A stretch of DNA of 64,000 nucleotides from Sclerodactyla briareus (lineage: Eukaryota > Echinodermata > Holothuroidea > Dendrochirotida > Sclerodactylidae), in contig JAODTK010001777.1 in NCBI GenBank assembly GCA_026419785.1, positions 97,001-161,000 of the forward strand. The letters are read 5' to 3'. The translations under genes were made by a program, and so were the position numbers. The notes under the pieces were generated by a model. It was not told the DNA's origin. It saw only the letters and a list, made by a program, of their open reading frames with translations, and did not search any database. Each line of letters begins with the position of its first letter. Within the stretch, counting starts at the first letter, position 1. Of this stretch, positions 33,391 to 45,779 are shown one piece after another.

Positions 33391-35118
33391 TTTGCTCGAT
33401 TCATTACGAGTAAATATAATTTTTTCCACTAGGCTTCAGGCCGTGCTCATTTTGTATCTTCATTTCTCTTCTTGTCTAGAAGGGCACTCCTATTAGAAAA
33501 ATGAGGACAAAAAGAAGAGCTGTTAGGAAGCTGGACATATATACAGAACTCTTGTCCAAATTCCAAAGAAAAGGCTCGAGCCAGATTTTTTCTTCAATCT
33601 ATGGAAAGCGACAGAAACTGCCAGGCCTGATTGCAACACAGTTAAGTTAGGAGAGCCTATGATGATAATACTATTATTGGGGTCAAAGGTCATAGGGCAC
33701 ACTGGCTGTTTGATGTTGCACAAACAGTGTGTGAAACAATACTTTAAAAAACTCCCCTGATGAAAATTCCACAGTCTACACTGTACGGTACCAGCAGAAA
33801 ACTTTACAGCTTTTCCCCATGCACCTATAACATCCTGCAAGATGATTGGTTTGGCTCTCGAAAAGTGGCGACATAATGGCCCTCATGATACAGTTATCGG
33901 AGGATCTCGTCTCTGAACCCAAATTATTACAGGACAACTGCAGAATGATTTATACAGATGCATATTTAATAGCGGATAAAACGGAATGCGTCAGTTCCAA
34001 ACCGGAGTTCATAGGACTTTCCTTTACGGAGTTCAGGTTTTGAATTTTGTGTATCGTGAAGCAGTGTATTGCGCCAGATCAAAATGATCCCATCATGCAA
34101 TAATAATATGTCATACTCCCTTGGCACAACCCTGCAAACATCTTTTTTTTATTGAAATTCAAACATTAATTCAAACATTAATTTACTTCGAAAAGCATTT
34201 ATTACATATGGGATGAGTATTGTAATAGTGGGTTGGTAGGTGTTTTGGCTGGTTACTTGGGTGAGAGAAAGCAACAGAAATTCTGCTAATGTTGACTTAT
34301 TCCAACAAAATGAAACAATCAAATACATATCATAGATTTCCTGTGTTGTCCCATGTGTGACGTATGCATTATTGGCCAGTTGGATTCTCCCCAATTTCTC
34401 TGGCTTAATGCCCAAACTTTGAAGGCTATAACTCCACATAGGAACATCGTATTGAAATGGGGTTTGGACCTACATATACATAGTTTTCCATCCATCCTCC
34501 ACAATAAAACTGCTGGTGTAGCCAAGCCTGCAGTTGCCCTCTAAGTGGTGAGCATTATCCCTTACAACAACCGTGTACAAGTGAACACTTGTCCACAAGA
34601 ATGTGTCACTGATTAGGAATTGGATGCTACCACACAGTTGAAGGTGATTGATGGCAAAGAAGAATTTAATACTTCCAGTTCTTTTCTTCCAATCAGCTAG
34701 AAAAAGTGGACTGTGGTGATATATTCCGGTGTGTTGCTAACAGGAAAGTGATCTGTAAGAAAGCTAGGTTTAATTTTTGATTCTGCTCTGAATCTTTGAA
34801 CAAACACATTTCATAAATCAGACCACATGTCCACTTCTGTGGAATAGCTCATTCATGGATTAGTCTCCCATGTGCAGACGTCATAAGTTTGTTGTACAGT
34901 CTACAGATACCGAGGAAGAGGGCTAACTAATGGCCGTGGCCTTCAAAAATATTCAAAATTCAAATGAGTAATCATACAATTATGGCAAAATGTTCAAATT
35001 AATTTTGGACATTGTCATTCAAGTACTGTTGGTGTGAAGCACCAATCAGTACCTGATATTTGGAACATTGAACATGCAGGCCTTGAAGGGGAATAAACAC
35101 AATTCTACCATGTCTCAC
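33391..35118. other. Intergenic or intronic, no supported gene
   Basis: Open frames at 33523-33840 (minus), 33846-34043 (plus) and 34149-34439 (minus) show no domain. If the exon at 35119-35236 is real, this stretch would be its downstream intron. Confidence 0.4.
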
Positions 35119-35236
35119 CTCCCAGTCATCCAAGGATAGGAACGCCCCGATAACACCACAGATTAAACAAACCTTCCAGAAAACATACTCATCTTCATTT
35201 GAGAAAACCCCCACCCGATTCCAATGGATAGGATAC
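35119..35236 (-). CDS. Candidate internal exon, membrane-type segment
   Basis: On the minus strand the acceptor TTATTGTTCACTGTGTTGCAG ends at 35237 and the donor GGGAG-GTGAGA begins at 35118. They enclose 118 bp open in one phase. After one leading base the exon encodes 39 residues starting YPIHWNRVGVFSNEDE and continuing with a hydrophobic stretch VCLICGVIGAFL that ends LSLDDWE. The W-x-C-LICGVIGAFLSLDDWE end weakly recalls the GA.L...LDWE segment of PIG-F (GPI-anchor ethanolamine-phosphate transfer). That resemblance is short and may be chance. Neighbouring exons were not found on either side. The border quality and uninterrupted frame are the main support. Confidence 0.4.
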
Positions 35237-37633
35237 CTGCAACACAGTGAACAATAAAATTTGACGCACTGTAGTGTATCTTATCGTCCTCATATCATCA
35301 AATATGCTATCAAGATATTTTTTTTCCACACTTCCTATGCTGTTGGGTGACATACACCGATGGTGCATGAAGAATGACCCCTACGGCATGTTGAGGCCTG
35401 GTCCGTCTACTCGCTACTGGCTGGGCTCAACAAGAGCATGATGCCGCTGGTGTCATGAAAAAACCCAAAAAACAAAGGAAAAACTATGCAGCACAGGATA
35501 CACTGTGCCTTAGAGCATTACTGGAAGGAGTTTACAACCACTCAGGAAATGCGACCACTCCCTTAATAGTCCCGTTGCAAAAAAGATTCCTTGTACCCAT
35601 TCAAACACCATGAGGGATACGAAAATCACCGGATTGCCAAACAGACATACCGTATAATCTGTATAGAAGCCCCCCCCCCCCAGAAGCCCCCCCCCCCCCT
35701 TTTGGGGACATTTCAATGAAGGTTAGGAAGCTTATTTTACCTAGAAAAACGATGAAAATTAGTCCTTGTACAGGCGTACACAAGTGTTGGGTTTGGGAAG
35801 TATCCTAACACAGTGTAGTATGAGAAATTTTGGAAGCCTATACCGCAAAATTAAATTTTTGCCTTAGAAAATTACCCTCAAATAATCGGGGCGTTTATTA
35901 CAGATTATACGTGAGTGTGTGCAACAACAGTTTATCCAGGTAAGTTCTGTTGCGTAAGTTGTCGCGCATGCTCCTGGGTGGGAAACAGATTGAAGACGTA
36001 CAGGAGAGATGCAGGGTAGCAATGGGCGAGCAGCAGAAAACAACAAACAAATGAAGAACACGATGGAGAGTTTCAAGAAGGTTTCAATGGACAATTAACG
36101 GGTGAAAAACATTAAAGGTAGGGGTACGGGAAGAACAGAGGAGTCAATGCAATCTGGATTTGGGCCGTGAAATCATTACACTTGAAAATTCGAGCTCTTG
36201 TTGAGTGGAATAGTCTGGTCAACATGATGAGGGCAGAATGGAAGAATGCAGTGTGACGAATGCATGCAAGACTAGTCCTGAAGCTAGACCTGCTGAGATA
36301 GGTCAGCCACTACGATCAGCAAATTCAAGAGAGCTATCGGACGTGATGTTAGTTTGCATTCAAAACTTGGTATGACACAATATGGGAACCAAAGGCTCTG
36401 CCTATTTTTCTAATCCCATGAATCCTTAAGTAGTAGTAGGTATGCGGAGATGACCAGAGGGCCTGCTCCTCCCAATTGGGAGTCTCAACCCCCTCAAAAT
36501 CACTCAAATCAAGCATTATTTTGGTTTTTGGCCCGATATGCATGCGTTCCAAGGAGGCCTAGCCTTCCTGTTTTCCAGGTGAGCAGGCTGTGTTACGGAG
36601 ATGGAAAAAAACGGCCCATTTGAGATAGAAAAATCTAATTCTATTCAGAATACCGAGAATAAAATGCCAGGATTTGATGGCAATACACCACAAAATGAGT
36701 AAAATTTTGTAATTCTCTGGCTTGCTCCATTCACGGCTAACATAAGTGCCCCCATAAAATGAGTTTCGCACGTTGCATATATCTTCATCGATTGAAAATA
36801 CTCACAAAGCAGCCCATTCGGACATTTGAGGGGGATCGAAGGAACATGGATGCATGAGATTAGTGTTAGGAATTTGGGGTGGGGTTAGGCCTAGGCCCTT
36901 TGGGTTAGTGAGGTTCAGGTGTGTGGTAATGATAAGATTTGGTATCGTATCTGGAATTGACTGTAACGTCTAACTCCCTCCTCCCAATCCCTAACACAAA
37001 TCTCATCACATGGGTTTAAAGGCCAATGGACTGTAGCTTCAGAACTGCTGATTTGGCTTAGTATGAGTGTAAGATGCATATAACAAAAACCAAAGCACTC
37101 GCGACTGCGGTACTCCCGTTTCGGTGTGAAAACGGCCATACCAAAATTATTAAGTAATTAGATTTCGTGACGTTAAGGGGGGCAGCGCAGAACGTGCAAT
37201 AATGGAACGTTGGAACCGTTATTGCGCAGTACTGGAGTACGGGTGAATCGCGATTTGGCTGAAAACACGTCATTTTTAACAGCCGATAAAAGCAAAGTAT
37301 AGCTGGGTATTCTCAGAAAACAGCAGAATCGTACATAAGAAATAGATTGAGACGATCATAGCTTTCGTGTTTTGCATAGCTCATTCGTGTTTTCTTGTGG
37401 AGGCGAGGAAAACACCAAGAAAATCTGCTAGATTCATGGGCTTGGAAAAATTGTAAACAAGATGACGTCATTTGTTTACTGTTTACATTAGTATGCACGG
37501 TACATGTGCACTGTCGCGAGACATGACAGTTAGTTAGTGGTGATACTGCTGTACACAAGCATATGCCGGTCTATGCTGTGTGTATGTGTGTGGAACTTCG
37601 TTTAAATAAAACACGATCGATATAAATACAATT
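35237..37633. other. Intergenic or intronic, no supported gene
   Basis: C-rich runs at 35671-35699. Minus frames at 35510-35716, 35864-36094 and 36559-36771 are short and not recognised. CATGCGC-type motifs near 35968 are too weak for a promoter call. Confidence 0.4.
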
Positions 37634-37829
37634 ATGGACAGGCTCGAGCGCAGATTCGGAAAGCGACGAAGGAAGATGATTCGTAGAATTTATTAATCGA
37701 CGAGGAAGTTCTGCCGTATATGTTTGTGCCGGAGACTCGTGAAGAGGACTAGAGGAGCGTGAATCGGACAGCGAGTTCGGTGTGATGACCGACTTCGAAG
37801 AGCGAAGGGAAGGAGTGCGTAGTCAGCAG
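37634..37829 (+). CDS. Possible first exon, acidic N-terminus like invertebrate P2RX7-C-domain genes
   Basis: An ATG at 37634 (context ACAATTATGG) is followed, across frame changes, by GSSADSESDEGR, then IDEEVLPYMFVPETREED (about 37695-37750), then EERESDSEFGVMTDFEERRE. The segment ends at a donor-like CAG-GTATAC (GT at 37830). An acidic, Ser-rich leader with a x-PYMFEPE-like motif is the usual N-terminus of the many invertebrate proteins carrying the P2RX7 cytoplasmic C-terminal (WC.CG.C) domain. That cysteine domain would lie in a later exon and was not found downstream in this window. At least two one-base losses break the frame, so this is either an assembly error or a pseudogene. Assignment is inference from a short motif. 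Confidence 0.4.
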
Positions 37830-39528
37830 GTATACTGTAGCACTAGCAGCCTACGACTAGCCTAGGACAAGCCGTAATGTTGTGTTACTGTTGTGAAGGA
37901 TCACCAGTCAGCTAATTATATAAATACGATTGGGGTGACATCCGCAGGGCTAGTACCTGTTATGTTGGGGGACAAGGGATTATCTAGTTATATGATCTTA
38001 TATCCCTAGTGGAGTTTTGGAGGCGTGGAATCTACAAGGTACAAGTGTGAAATACACAAAGCCTCCTCCATGTAAAGCCTAAGGATTTGATAACGTCATC
38101 GACAATCAGTCATACTGACATAGGCTTACACTTGATTCTGTCTGACACTTATGACAGGGAGGAGTATCAAATCAGATTCATCTGTAGTGATATGGCACCA
38201 GGCCGGAAGTACCAGCGACCCGAGCCAAACAGGTGGGATGCCAGCGTGATTAACGATCATGAGGGACCCAAGCAATTCCCAGTGGACTTGACTTGACCTC
38301 GTTGTGCGGCATGACTGCATGACGCCACACCAGTCAGTGTATGTTTCAATGTATCCCTTACTGGAGGGCTCGGAAGAAGGGGACGTGCTGGGAGAGCACT
38401 CTTTGACTTGCAAGACCAAAAAGGGATGTGTGGGCATGTCGCTCCCAGCAGTGGTTCTAGTGGTTCTATATTTACTCAACGTTCTTCCACTAGTTGTGTG
38501 GGTTTGTCTGTTGTGTAGGACGTGTTGTAGGACTAGCAGGGTGCACTTTGTTTGTATGCACCTTTGTGTAGTGGCTATACCCGGCTAGTGCTTTAAAATA
38601 TTACGGTAGAGGGGAGGGTTGGATAGGGGGAGCAACATAGGGACAAGGCAGGGGAGATGATTGAGCAGGTGCGGACTTAGAATTTGCGTCAAACAAAGCG
38701 GAATAAGAACTCCTATGATAATAAGAGGGTGTCAGTAGAATATTAAAGTTGGTGGACAGAGTGCTGCTGAAATCCCATCCAATATCTAAGCTGCGTTGTA
38801 ACTTTTCAGCAAAGTTGGCACCCAAAAGGAGGGGTCCTTATGAAGTTATGACCAAGTTATCTCCAGTGAACTTCACGTTTCAAGGTGAATGGCCAGGATG
38901 TCCGTTGTGGCACATGTTGATCAGTTGAAATTGATGCATTAGAGGAGTCCTTGGAAGTGGGGGGAGTTGTAGGGTGTGTTCTGTGTAGACTTGTTGTAGG
39001 ACTAGAGGATGTCACTTTGTTTGTATGGACCCTTTGGGTAGTATGGTATACCCTGGCCTAGTGCTTGGACACGATTGGTATTTACTCTTATGATAGCACT
39101 GTATTGTATCAATGCATTCACCCCCCCCCCTGATTGACTTGGGGATGTAACATTACTGTACAGGCAAGCGTTGTATGTGGCATGCATACAGGTGTAGGCT
39201 GAGTCAAAGCACATGGTAAATATAGTTAATCAGTCCACGACAGAAACTAACTGTTAACACCTCATAGGTCTCTGCTCACCACTCCCAGGAAGGCCTCTAC
39301 CGTTGTATTTGTACATGCCCAGGTTCTCAGTGCTTAGTTTCGGCAATAGTTTGAATATTGTGAGACACAACAACCTCTACGTGTGCAAGTAAAAGTGATT
39401 GAGTCGGCTATGATATATTCTGTGCATGTAGGGTATATACATCGTGAGAAATGAATTGGGTCATGGGTGTTTCACTGGTTTGCCATTATTGAAGTTGATT
39501 CTGTTTAACACTGTTTCAATATTCACAG
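37830..39528. other. Intronic or intergenic, with a duplicated segment
   Basis: Open on both strands at 38087-38590 (minus frame of 117 codons, plus frames of 69 and 94 codons) without a recognised domain. Contains the direct duplication described separately and a C-run at 39121-39131. Confidence 0.4.
38505..39070 (+). repeat. Direct duplication of ~95 bp, copies ~475 bp apart
   Basis: The block GTTGTAGGACTAG, CACTTTGTTTGTATG, ACC-TTTG-GTAGT, ATACCC and CTAGTGCTT occurs at about 38505-38600 and again at about 38975-39070, with small indels. Confidence 0.75.
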
Positions 39529-39675
39529 GTGTTCATGCAAACAGCTTTGGGGAGTCCAAGGGCTGCAGTGAAAGCCAGAGTGCTGGCAATAGGATGAAAG
39601 GGGTTCACTGCATAACATACATCCAGGGTTCGAAGATGGTGCCTCAATCCATGGGTTTACAGGGAGGATCCATGA
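39529..39675 (+). CDS. Candidate internal exon, 147 bp, unknown protein
   Basis: Acceptor TGTTTCAATATTCACAG ends at 39528 and donor GTAAGT starts at 39676, both near consensus. The 147 bp between them is a phase 1-1 exon with an uninterrupted frame, reading VHANSFGESKGCSESQS early and IQGSKMVPQSMGLQGGSM at the end. No domain is recognised. It lies on the same strand as the 37.6 kb first-exon candidate and 1.7 kb downstream, so both could belong to one gene, but the expected WC.CG.C cysteine motif is absent here. Confidence 0.4.
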
Positions 39676-40084
39676 GTAAGTATTCTGGAATCCATGTTCA
39701 AGAACAATGAGGCCACAGCACACGTCAATGAATATTGGATGGCAGTCCCCAAATCAATTACATCCCATTGAATCAGTCCTAACTTAACATACACATATCA
39801 ATGTGCACAACCGTGCAAAATTGGACTTACCGGAACAAAGTTAGGAGAAACCACTATGTGGTTTATGTTGTCAACTCGCAGTTTGCATGAATACCTTTGG
39901 AAGCAGGTAAGACCGATTTCGATGAGACAGTCAATGGACTAACTAGATTTGAATGGAAACTAAGCCTCGAACCTATTCTGTTGTTTATGCATAGTCCGAC
40001 AAACATAAAGTCAAAAAGGAGGAAAGTGTTTTTAGGCCAAGCCTACTCATACAAATTGATTCATCACATGAGTTACTGGAACCA
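39676..40084. other. Intergenic, nothing recognised
   Basis: The plus frame at 39897-40112 may be decayed upstream LINE sequence, but no RT motif can be read in it. Confidence 0.35.
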
Positions 40085-40310
40085 CCTTCCAAATTTTAAT
40101 GATGACTTTTAGTTGCCAACTGAAACAAAGAAAAAATCCCAAACTGGCCGGATTATATAGAATGGACTTCTCCAATGCTTTCGATTCAGTGCCTCACTAC
40201 ATCTCCTACATGAACTGGACCACTGTGGTGTGCATACTAACAGCATCGGTTTTCCAATTCTCTCAAGCAACCACTTTAAACAGAGGTTGTGTGGGATTAT
40301 GAGCACTCTC
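40085..40310 (+). mobile_element. Small RT fragment of a LINE
   Basis: The plus strand reads GLYRMDFSNAFDSVPHYI, matching the D-F-S-x-A-F-D-S-V-x-H box (RT motif A) of non-LTR retrotransposons. Another frame follows with LLHELDHCGVH. The rest of the element is too decayed to follow. Confidence 0.6.
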
Positions 40311-43300
40311 TGGAAGCAGGTTGGGACTATTGCTCTTTCTTCATAAATGTGGCCTATGATTACCCTAACAGACTTCTCAAATGTTCAGTTTCTGGTGATT
40401 GTGGTGACCATGATGAGCTCAAGGGGATACTGGGAAAATAGGATGAGTGGCCAACCACACATGACAACTTTCATTTAAATATTGAAAAGTGTTTTGTAAT
40501 TGAAAATTGCGTTTTATCAAAATAATGTGTACACTTGTTAAGAAGAATCAGCTTGTGAGTATTCCAGGGATCAACTGTCATACTTACCCAAATGTTGATC
40601 AAACAATCAATCATCAGCCAGCAATCAGCTATGAGAAGGCAAACATTCAGTAGTAGCGCGCAGTTCCATTGCTTGTTGAGCCATGAAAAATAGGCATGAG
40701 TGCTGCTAGCTGAAACCAAGTAGTAAACTTGTACTTATCAAGCAACCTTGACAAAACTCAGAAAGCTCTGTAAATGCCAATCTTTATTGAAAACTTCTGG
40801 TTTCTATATGCTTCACAGAGAATACAGACATTAGCCTACAGGCAACTGGTGGGATTGTGATGGCAGTTTTTGAAGAGGTTAGGGTTGTTTTGAAATCTTG
40901 TGCCGTGAGAAGATCAGGGACTCCATTCATCTGAAAGATACGAGGGATTCCATCTACTTAGACTCTGAAAGTTTTTATGGGAGGTACTGTTCTCCAACAC
41001 TGCTAGACATTGGATGAAGTGACTTCAGCAGCCCTGTTGGGTATTACACTGAAACTGTGTTCTTGTGGGTGCTTAGTCCCAAATGGAGACTGTAACTGTT
41101 AGGCCCAGTGCATCAGCCAACATTGTACACTCGGTCATCGAAGTGGAGGCCCTCAACACGGAGGACCTCCCCACATGTCCCGATGGTGGAACACACTCAG
41201 ACTTACCAACAAAATAAAGGGATATATCACGGAATGGGGAGGGGGGGGGCTGCTCCGGACAGCTGGTGTTGCATTCCTCCCACCCCCCCCTCCCAGACCA
41301 CCCGATTTTTGGGAAATGGCTCTTGGGTTCTTCAAATGATTCTGCTAGCATAGAGTTTATATATTGTGAGAAAGATTCAATGTAGGAAAGGCCTATATGC
41401 GACCGGTTCTAAAGCTCCTGGGTGAATGCCCCCATTTTTTATTCTTGCCGAGAACATGAAAGAGACAATGGGAACAAAGCCTCCCTGGTCCATCAGAATG
41501 TCCCCCAGTGATTATATGTGAATTCATGAAAATGGGGGGGGGGGGCTTGGCTATTCCATTGTGAACGTAGATAAACCTCTTGTGTTGGCGAACTGTTTGG
41601 TGACAAGAGGATCTACTCCCTATATTGACACTCATGGGCAGCAGTTAGAACTGGTAAAAGGGCAATGCAGTATGTGTCGTGCCTTACAGTCAATAAATTA
41701 TTAATTTAAGTTGAACCTTTTGTGACTCACATGAATATACTACTATACCATATAACAGTGTCTGATTTGTCAGATTTTCAAAAAGCCATAAGACGTGCAA
41801 GTGGTCTCTCTATAGTTCATGTTCCCCACACAGAAGAGTGAAACCATGCCAATCTGGGGTTTCTCACATGGGACTAGTAAATAGTAAATGAACGCTTCGT
41901 GGTTAGGGGGAGGTTTAACATAGTATTCATTTGATGTGATTTCTTGAAGCAGGGAATTTTTTTGTCTCTTGGAAGTAATTTCATTATTGCAATTCCTGCA
42001 GAGTGCAGACATGGGTTTCACGAGGTGAAGCGGTTTTTTGCAGAGGTAGTTTGAGTGCCGTTTCAGATTCAAGTGTAAATACTTGTAAGGGGAAGGCTAT
42101 TAGAGTCTATCTTGACCAGCAGAGTCGGGTGTAATTGGCCGGGCAATCCCTGGAATTGGTTGGAAATTCTGTTATTTAGGCGATATGATTAGTGCAGAGG
42201 GGGGGGGGGGGGGGCAGGGAAAAGTTCTGTGATAGGATTAGGAGTGGGTGGACCATGTTAGGAGAACTTTTTGCCACTGCTCACTTCCAGGGGTGTTCTC
42301 TTTGCATATACAGGGAAGAGTCTTTGAGGTCGGTTTGAAGTGTTAGTAATTATGTAGTGAGACTGGGGCAGTTGAAGGAGGAGATTTTCTTACGCTCAAG
42401 AGGAATGCATTCGAGGATGTAGATGGATTTGTGAAGACTTTAAAGGATAGAAAATCTCCAATTGAGCTAAGAGAGTGTTTGGTAGGTAAATATTTGTGAC
42501 TGTATCCGGAGTCGCAGATTTAGAGGTTGGTCTGTTGAAAGGATGGAGGTTGCTAACTGGGTTAAGAGGCCTAGAGGGATCATGCGGTTACTCGTAGTCG
42601 TAGGAGAGGTAGGCCTGGGAATTGGGGGGAGGTTGTTCCTAGGACCTCGCTGTCAAAGGTATAGACGTGCCCGAGCCCAGGATAGAATGGGGAAGAGTTT
42701 GCCATCATAGTTGACCCCGGTCTAACCCATTGCTGCAGGGACTTCTTGACGTATAAAACTGTTATGATGATGAAGTTCAGAAGACCCACAATTTGTGGCT
42801 GGGTGTCACCACTTTCTTCAGCAAAAATTCCCCTGAACTGCTGAATGATTTGAATAATAAAAATTTTGTATGTGGTATCAGGGTTGGCATTTTAGTTAGT
42901 TTGTCAATTTTACAAACCTGGTCAAATAAGTTCAAACCACAAGTTTTTTCAAGATTTGGGGTCACTAGAGGGTCATTTCAGTGTCCCTAAAGATTGTTGC
43001 ATTCCATGAACTGGTGGGTATTTACCCTTAGTACCCAAATTTGAACTTCAATCAGTGGAGAAGAATTTTTCACTTTGTCAAATTTCAGCTCAAATACAAG
43101 TTATGCTGGTTGAGCCATTGAATCTGCATGTCGGATATTTGTCTCCTGATTTATCTATCCAGGTGTGCATCAATACAGTCAGTCTTGGATGTAGTGTTGA
43201 CCTAACTTGGAAACATTGTTTATTGACACCCATGGGACATAGGTGTAAAAGTTCAGAATCTCCCCTACCAATTCTGGTGTGCGTGATGAGTTTGGGTCAT

Positions 43301-43479
43301 AATGATGTTTAATACTGCGGAACCTTGCGTTGTGACATCACAGGGGCCTTGAATACAAAAGAATGCAATGTGTTAGCATAGAAATAGGATGACAAACGCA
43401 GAAAGCCAAAGACTAGTAATGTCTCAGCCAATACTGCTAACTGCCATACCCAGACACAGCTCCCCTGGGGAGATGTTTT
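40311..43479. other. Long stretch without a supported gene
   Basis: Holds G-rich runs at 41241-41249, 41536-41545 and 42199-42214. From about 41770 to 42790 the minus strand is C-rich and G-poor and has a 100-codon frame (41770-42072, with KPLHLVKPMSALCRNCNNE), which could be an unrecognised mobile-element coding region. A TCAAATTTCAGCTCAAAT-bearing AT-rich segment at 42.8-43.3 kb looks repeat-like. Confidence 0.4.
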
Positions 43480-43900
43480 ACAATCTTGAAAAAACTATAG
43501 GGCTCTTGTAGCTTTGATAAAAACCCACTGAGTTCCAACTTGATCACACAAAGCATTCCTACCTTTCATGTTTACTTATCATGGGAATTACACATATCGA
43601 GTAGGAGCAAAATTTCAGGCACCCCCGATCGACACCACACTGCTAGAGTTGCCGACCTTGAGATAGGAATAGAAAATATTGAAGAATAATTCCATCCTTT
43701 TATGAGTGAATTCCCATTTTTTGTTATCTGGATGCAAAATTGCAGCAGTTTACTGTGCAGTAATTCCACGGCGGCTGGGCAGGAAATATACACACTCCAC
43801 TTTTGACAATGCTTCAATGTTGTAATTTCTTGTTCAAAAGCCCATTACCTCCCAACTTGTCCAATGGATTTGCGCCACTTAATGATGACAGCCTTCAACC
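43480..43900. repeat. Diverged interspersed repeat (same family as 17.1-17.7 kb)
   Basis: Carries AATATTGAAGAATAATTCC and GAGTGAATTCCCATTTTTT in the same order and spacing as at 17355-17400, followed by an ATGCA-rich block and TACTGTGCAGTAATT versus TATTGTGTAGGGTCTT. Confidence 0.45.
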
Positions 43901-45276
43901 CATCAGTTTCAAGAACCCATGTTAGCACTACATACATGTAAGCTAACGTGCTAAGCAGTAGGTAGAATTTACCAGCACAGATGCAGTGTCTTCCACGTAG
44001 TGCCTCTTTCAAGGGGCACCAAGTCTAGGGCATTGCACTCGACTAGTACAGGTATAGCAGAACATGCCAATAACCCAGTAGGAATAGCCAGTCGCTTCGG
44101 TAGGGTTAGCACTCAGCCACCTGTTGCATTGGAAGGCGAGGTGCGAAAATCAGACACAGAAATCAATCTGTATTTTCTATGAGCCCTCGAGCAAGGGACT
44201 TATCTACATTGCTTATCTTTTTTTTAACCCTGGATTTATATAGGGACAGGTTGAGTACTGTTTTATGATGAACTATTCTAATCTCGGATTCTGGATTGGG
44301 GTTATAGTTTCTATGATCGAGGGAATAGTGTAAGCACGTAGACACATTGCAAGACGGATTACATTGACTTGCCCCAGGCTTTTGAAGATCAATTGAGGAC
44401 AGAATGACAAAGCATGTGGATTTGAAATGGATGATAACAATAGGGTACTTCTACCATCTGGGTTGTGGATCTATCAAACAAAGTCCACAAAAGTAAAAGA
44501 ACTAAATTTAAATATAACCTGCACCCCTCCCACCCGGTGATGATAGTTTGGTACTCTTAGGTCAGTCATCCACACAGCGTCTCTTGCCACCACGAACATT
44601 GAAGACTGCGATTACGGGAGAGCAGTCCAGAGACACTGGAAGAGTTGTGGCATGGCCTTTGACATGGCTTCCCACTAATAATTGCAACATTGGCAAATCA
44701 TTCGCTCAAGGGCCAAATTTTTCTCATGGGGGGCGATTTCAGGATGGATGGTCTTCAGAGGCTATACAGCACAGAAAGTCAACTGTTTAAACTTGTTGTT
44801 AAGATGATGATAGAACGACTCCCAACTCCACCGCCTCTACCCTGATCAGCTACCAAGATTAAACATCTGTTCAAGGTGCCTGGTTAGTGATCGATTACAG
44901 AGTGGTTGTAGAACCGTTTACTCCCAGAACTTTCACATCCCATGCAGAAGGAATGGTACACATGGGGAATAAATAACATGCAGTTTGTATCTATGGTGTT
45001 GGGTTTCAACTGCCACCCGATAACTTAATGCACATCAATATATCCATTTCCCACTAAATATGGCATGGGGTGAAAAGTCTGTAAAGCAGCCAAATTGACC
45101 CATCCAGTGAATTGATAGGCCCCCAGTTTGAATCAACAGGTCAGGGTATTCCAGATCTCTGAGTCCTGACACAGTTTCATATCTCTCAGAAACCCCAGGA
45201 GTGGATATGTAGTTCAGCAACAAAGCCATGCTGTCTTGAGGGCTTGAGTTTTTCTAGTGGTTTCACTTCAGTCACC
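43901..45276. other. Intergenic, nothing recognised
   Basis: No domain, RNA gene or repeat was supported. Confidence 0.45.
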
Positions 45277-45546
45277 TTATGACTGTGGACCGGGACGTAC
45301 GAGTATACATCCCATGGGCTCAGGGAATTGCAGGCGTGCTGAGGTTGAAGACCCTCGAATGTAATAATCACTAATTCTAGCCACTAACAATGGCGACAAA
45401 AACATGATGGCCCCAGCAGCCAGCCAGCACCCATTGTCAGCATCATTCTTTTGGAATCTGCTTTGATGTCTTCGGAGGGCTTCCTCTTTGTCGGGATGTA
45501 CGTAGGCACCAGCAAAGTGGGGGGATGGAACTTCACGGGCAGCCAA
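45277..45546 (-). CDS. Possible coding segment, unknown
   Basis: A minus-strand frame of about 89 codons includes FAGAYVHPDKEEALRRHQS, followed by a hydrophobic LAAGAIMFLSPLLVARI (one potential membrane segment). The charged-then-hydrophobic order is protein-like. Exon borders are unclear and the frame overlaps an equally long frame in another phase (45384-45638), so confidence is low. No family is recognised. Confidence 0.2.
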   Translation of the reverse strand: MAAREVPSPHFAGAYVHPDKEEALRRHQSRFQKNDADNGCWLAAGAIMFLSPLLVARISDYYIRGSSTSARLQFPEPMGCILVRPGPQS

Positions 45547-45779
45547 GCCTCTTCACCCAGCGAGCCACTCGGGCAGAATGCAAGGAGACCACTCATTAGC
45601 TCCGTCAGGTAATCGGTGAAACAATAAAGGTGGGGCAAATTAGAGGCATTCTAATGTGTTGCTTTCAGAATAGGCATTTAACAGAAAACCAGAACTAAAC
45701 AGTAACAAATTCTATAAATTTCAAAGTCATAGGGACTGATTGTTGACCCGGTCTCCCCAGGGCGTATAATTTTTGTGAA

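Noticed and set aside
33523-33840. 105-codon minus frame as a gene
   Set aside because: No domain, no splice borders and AT-rich low-information sequence.
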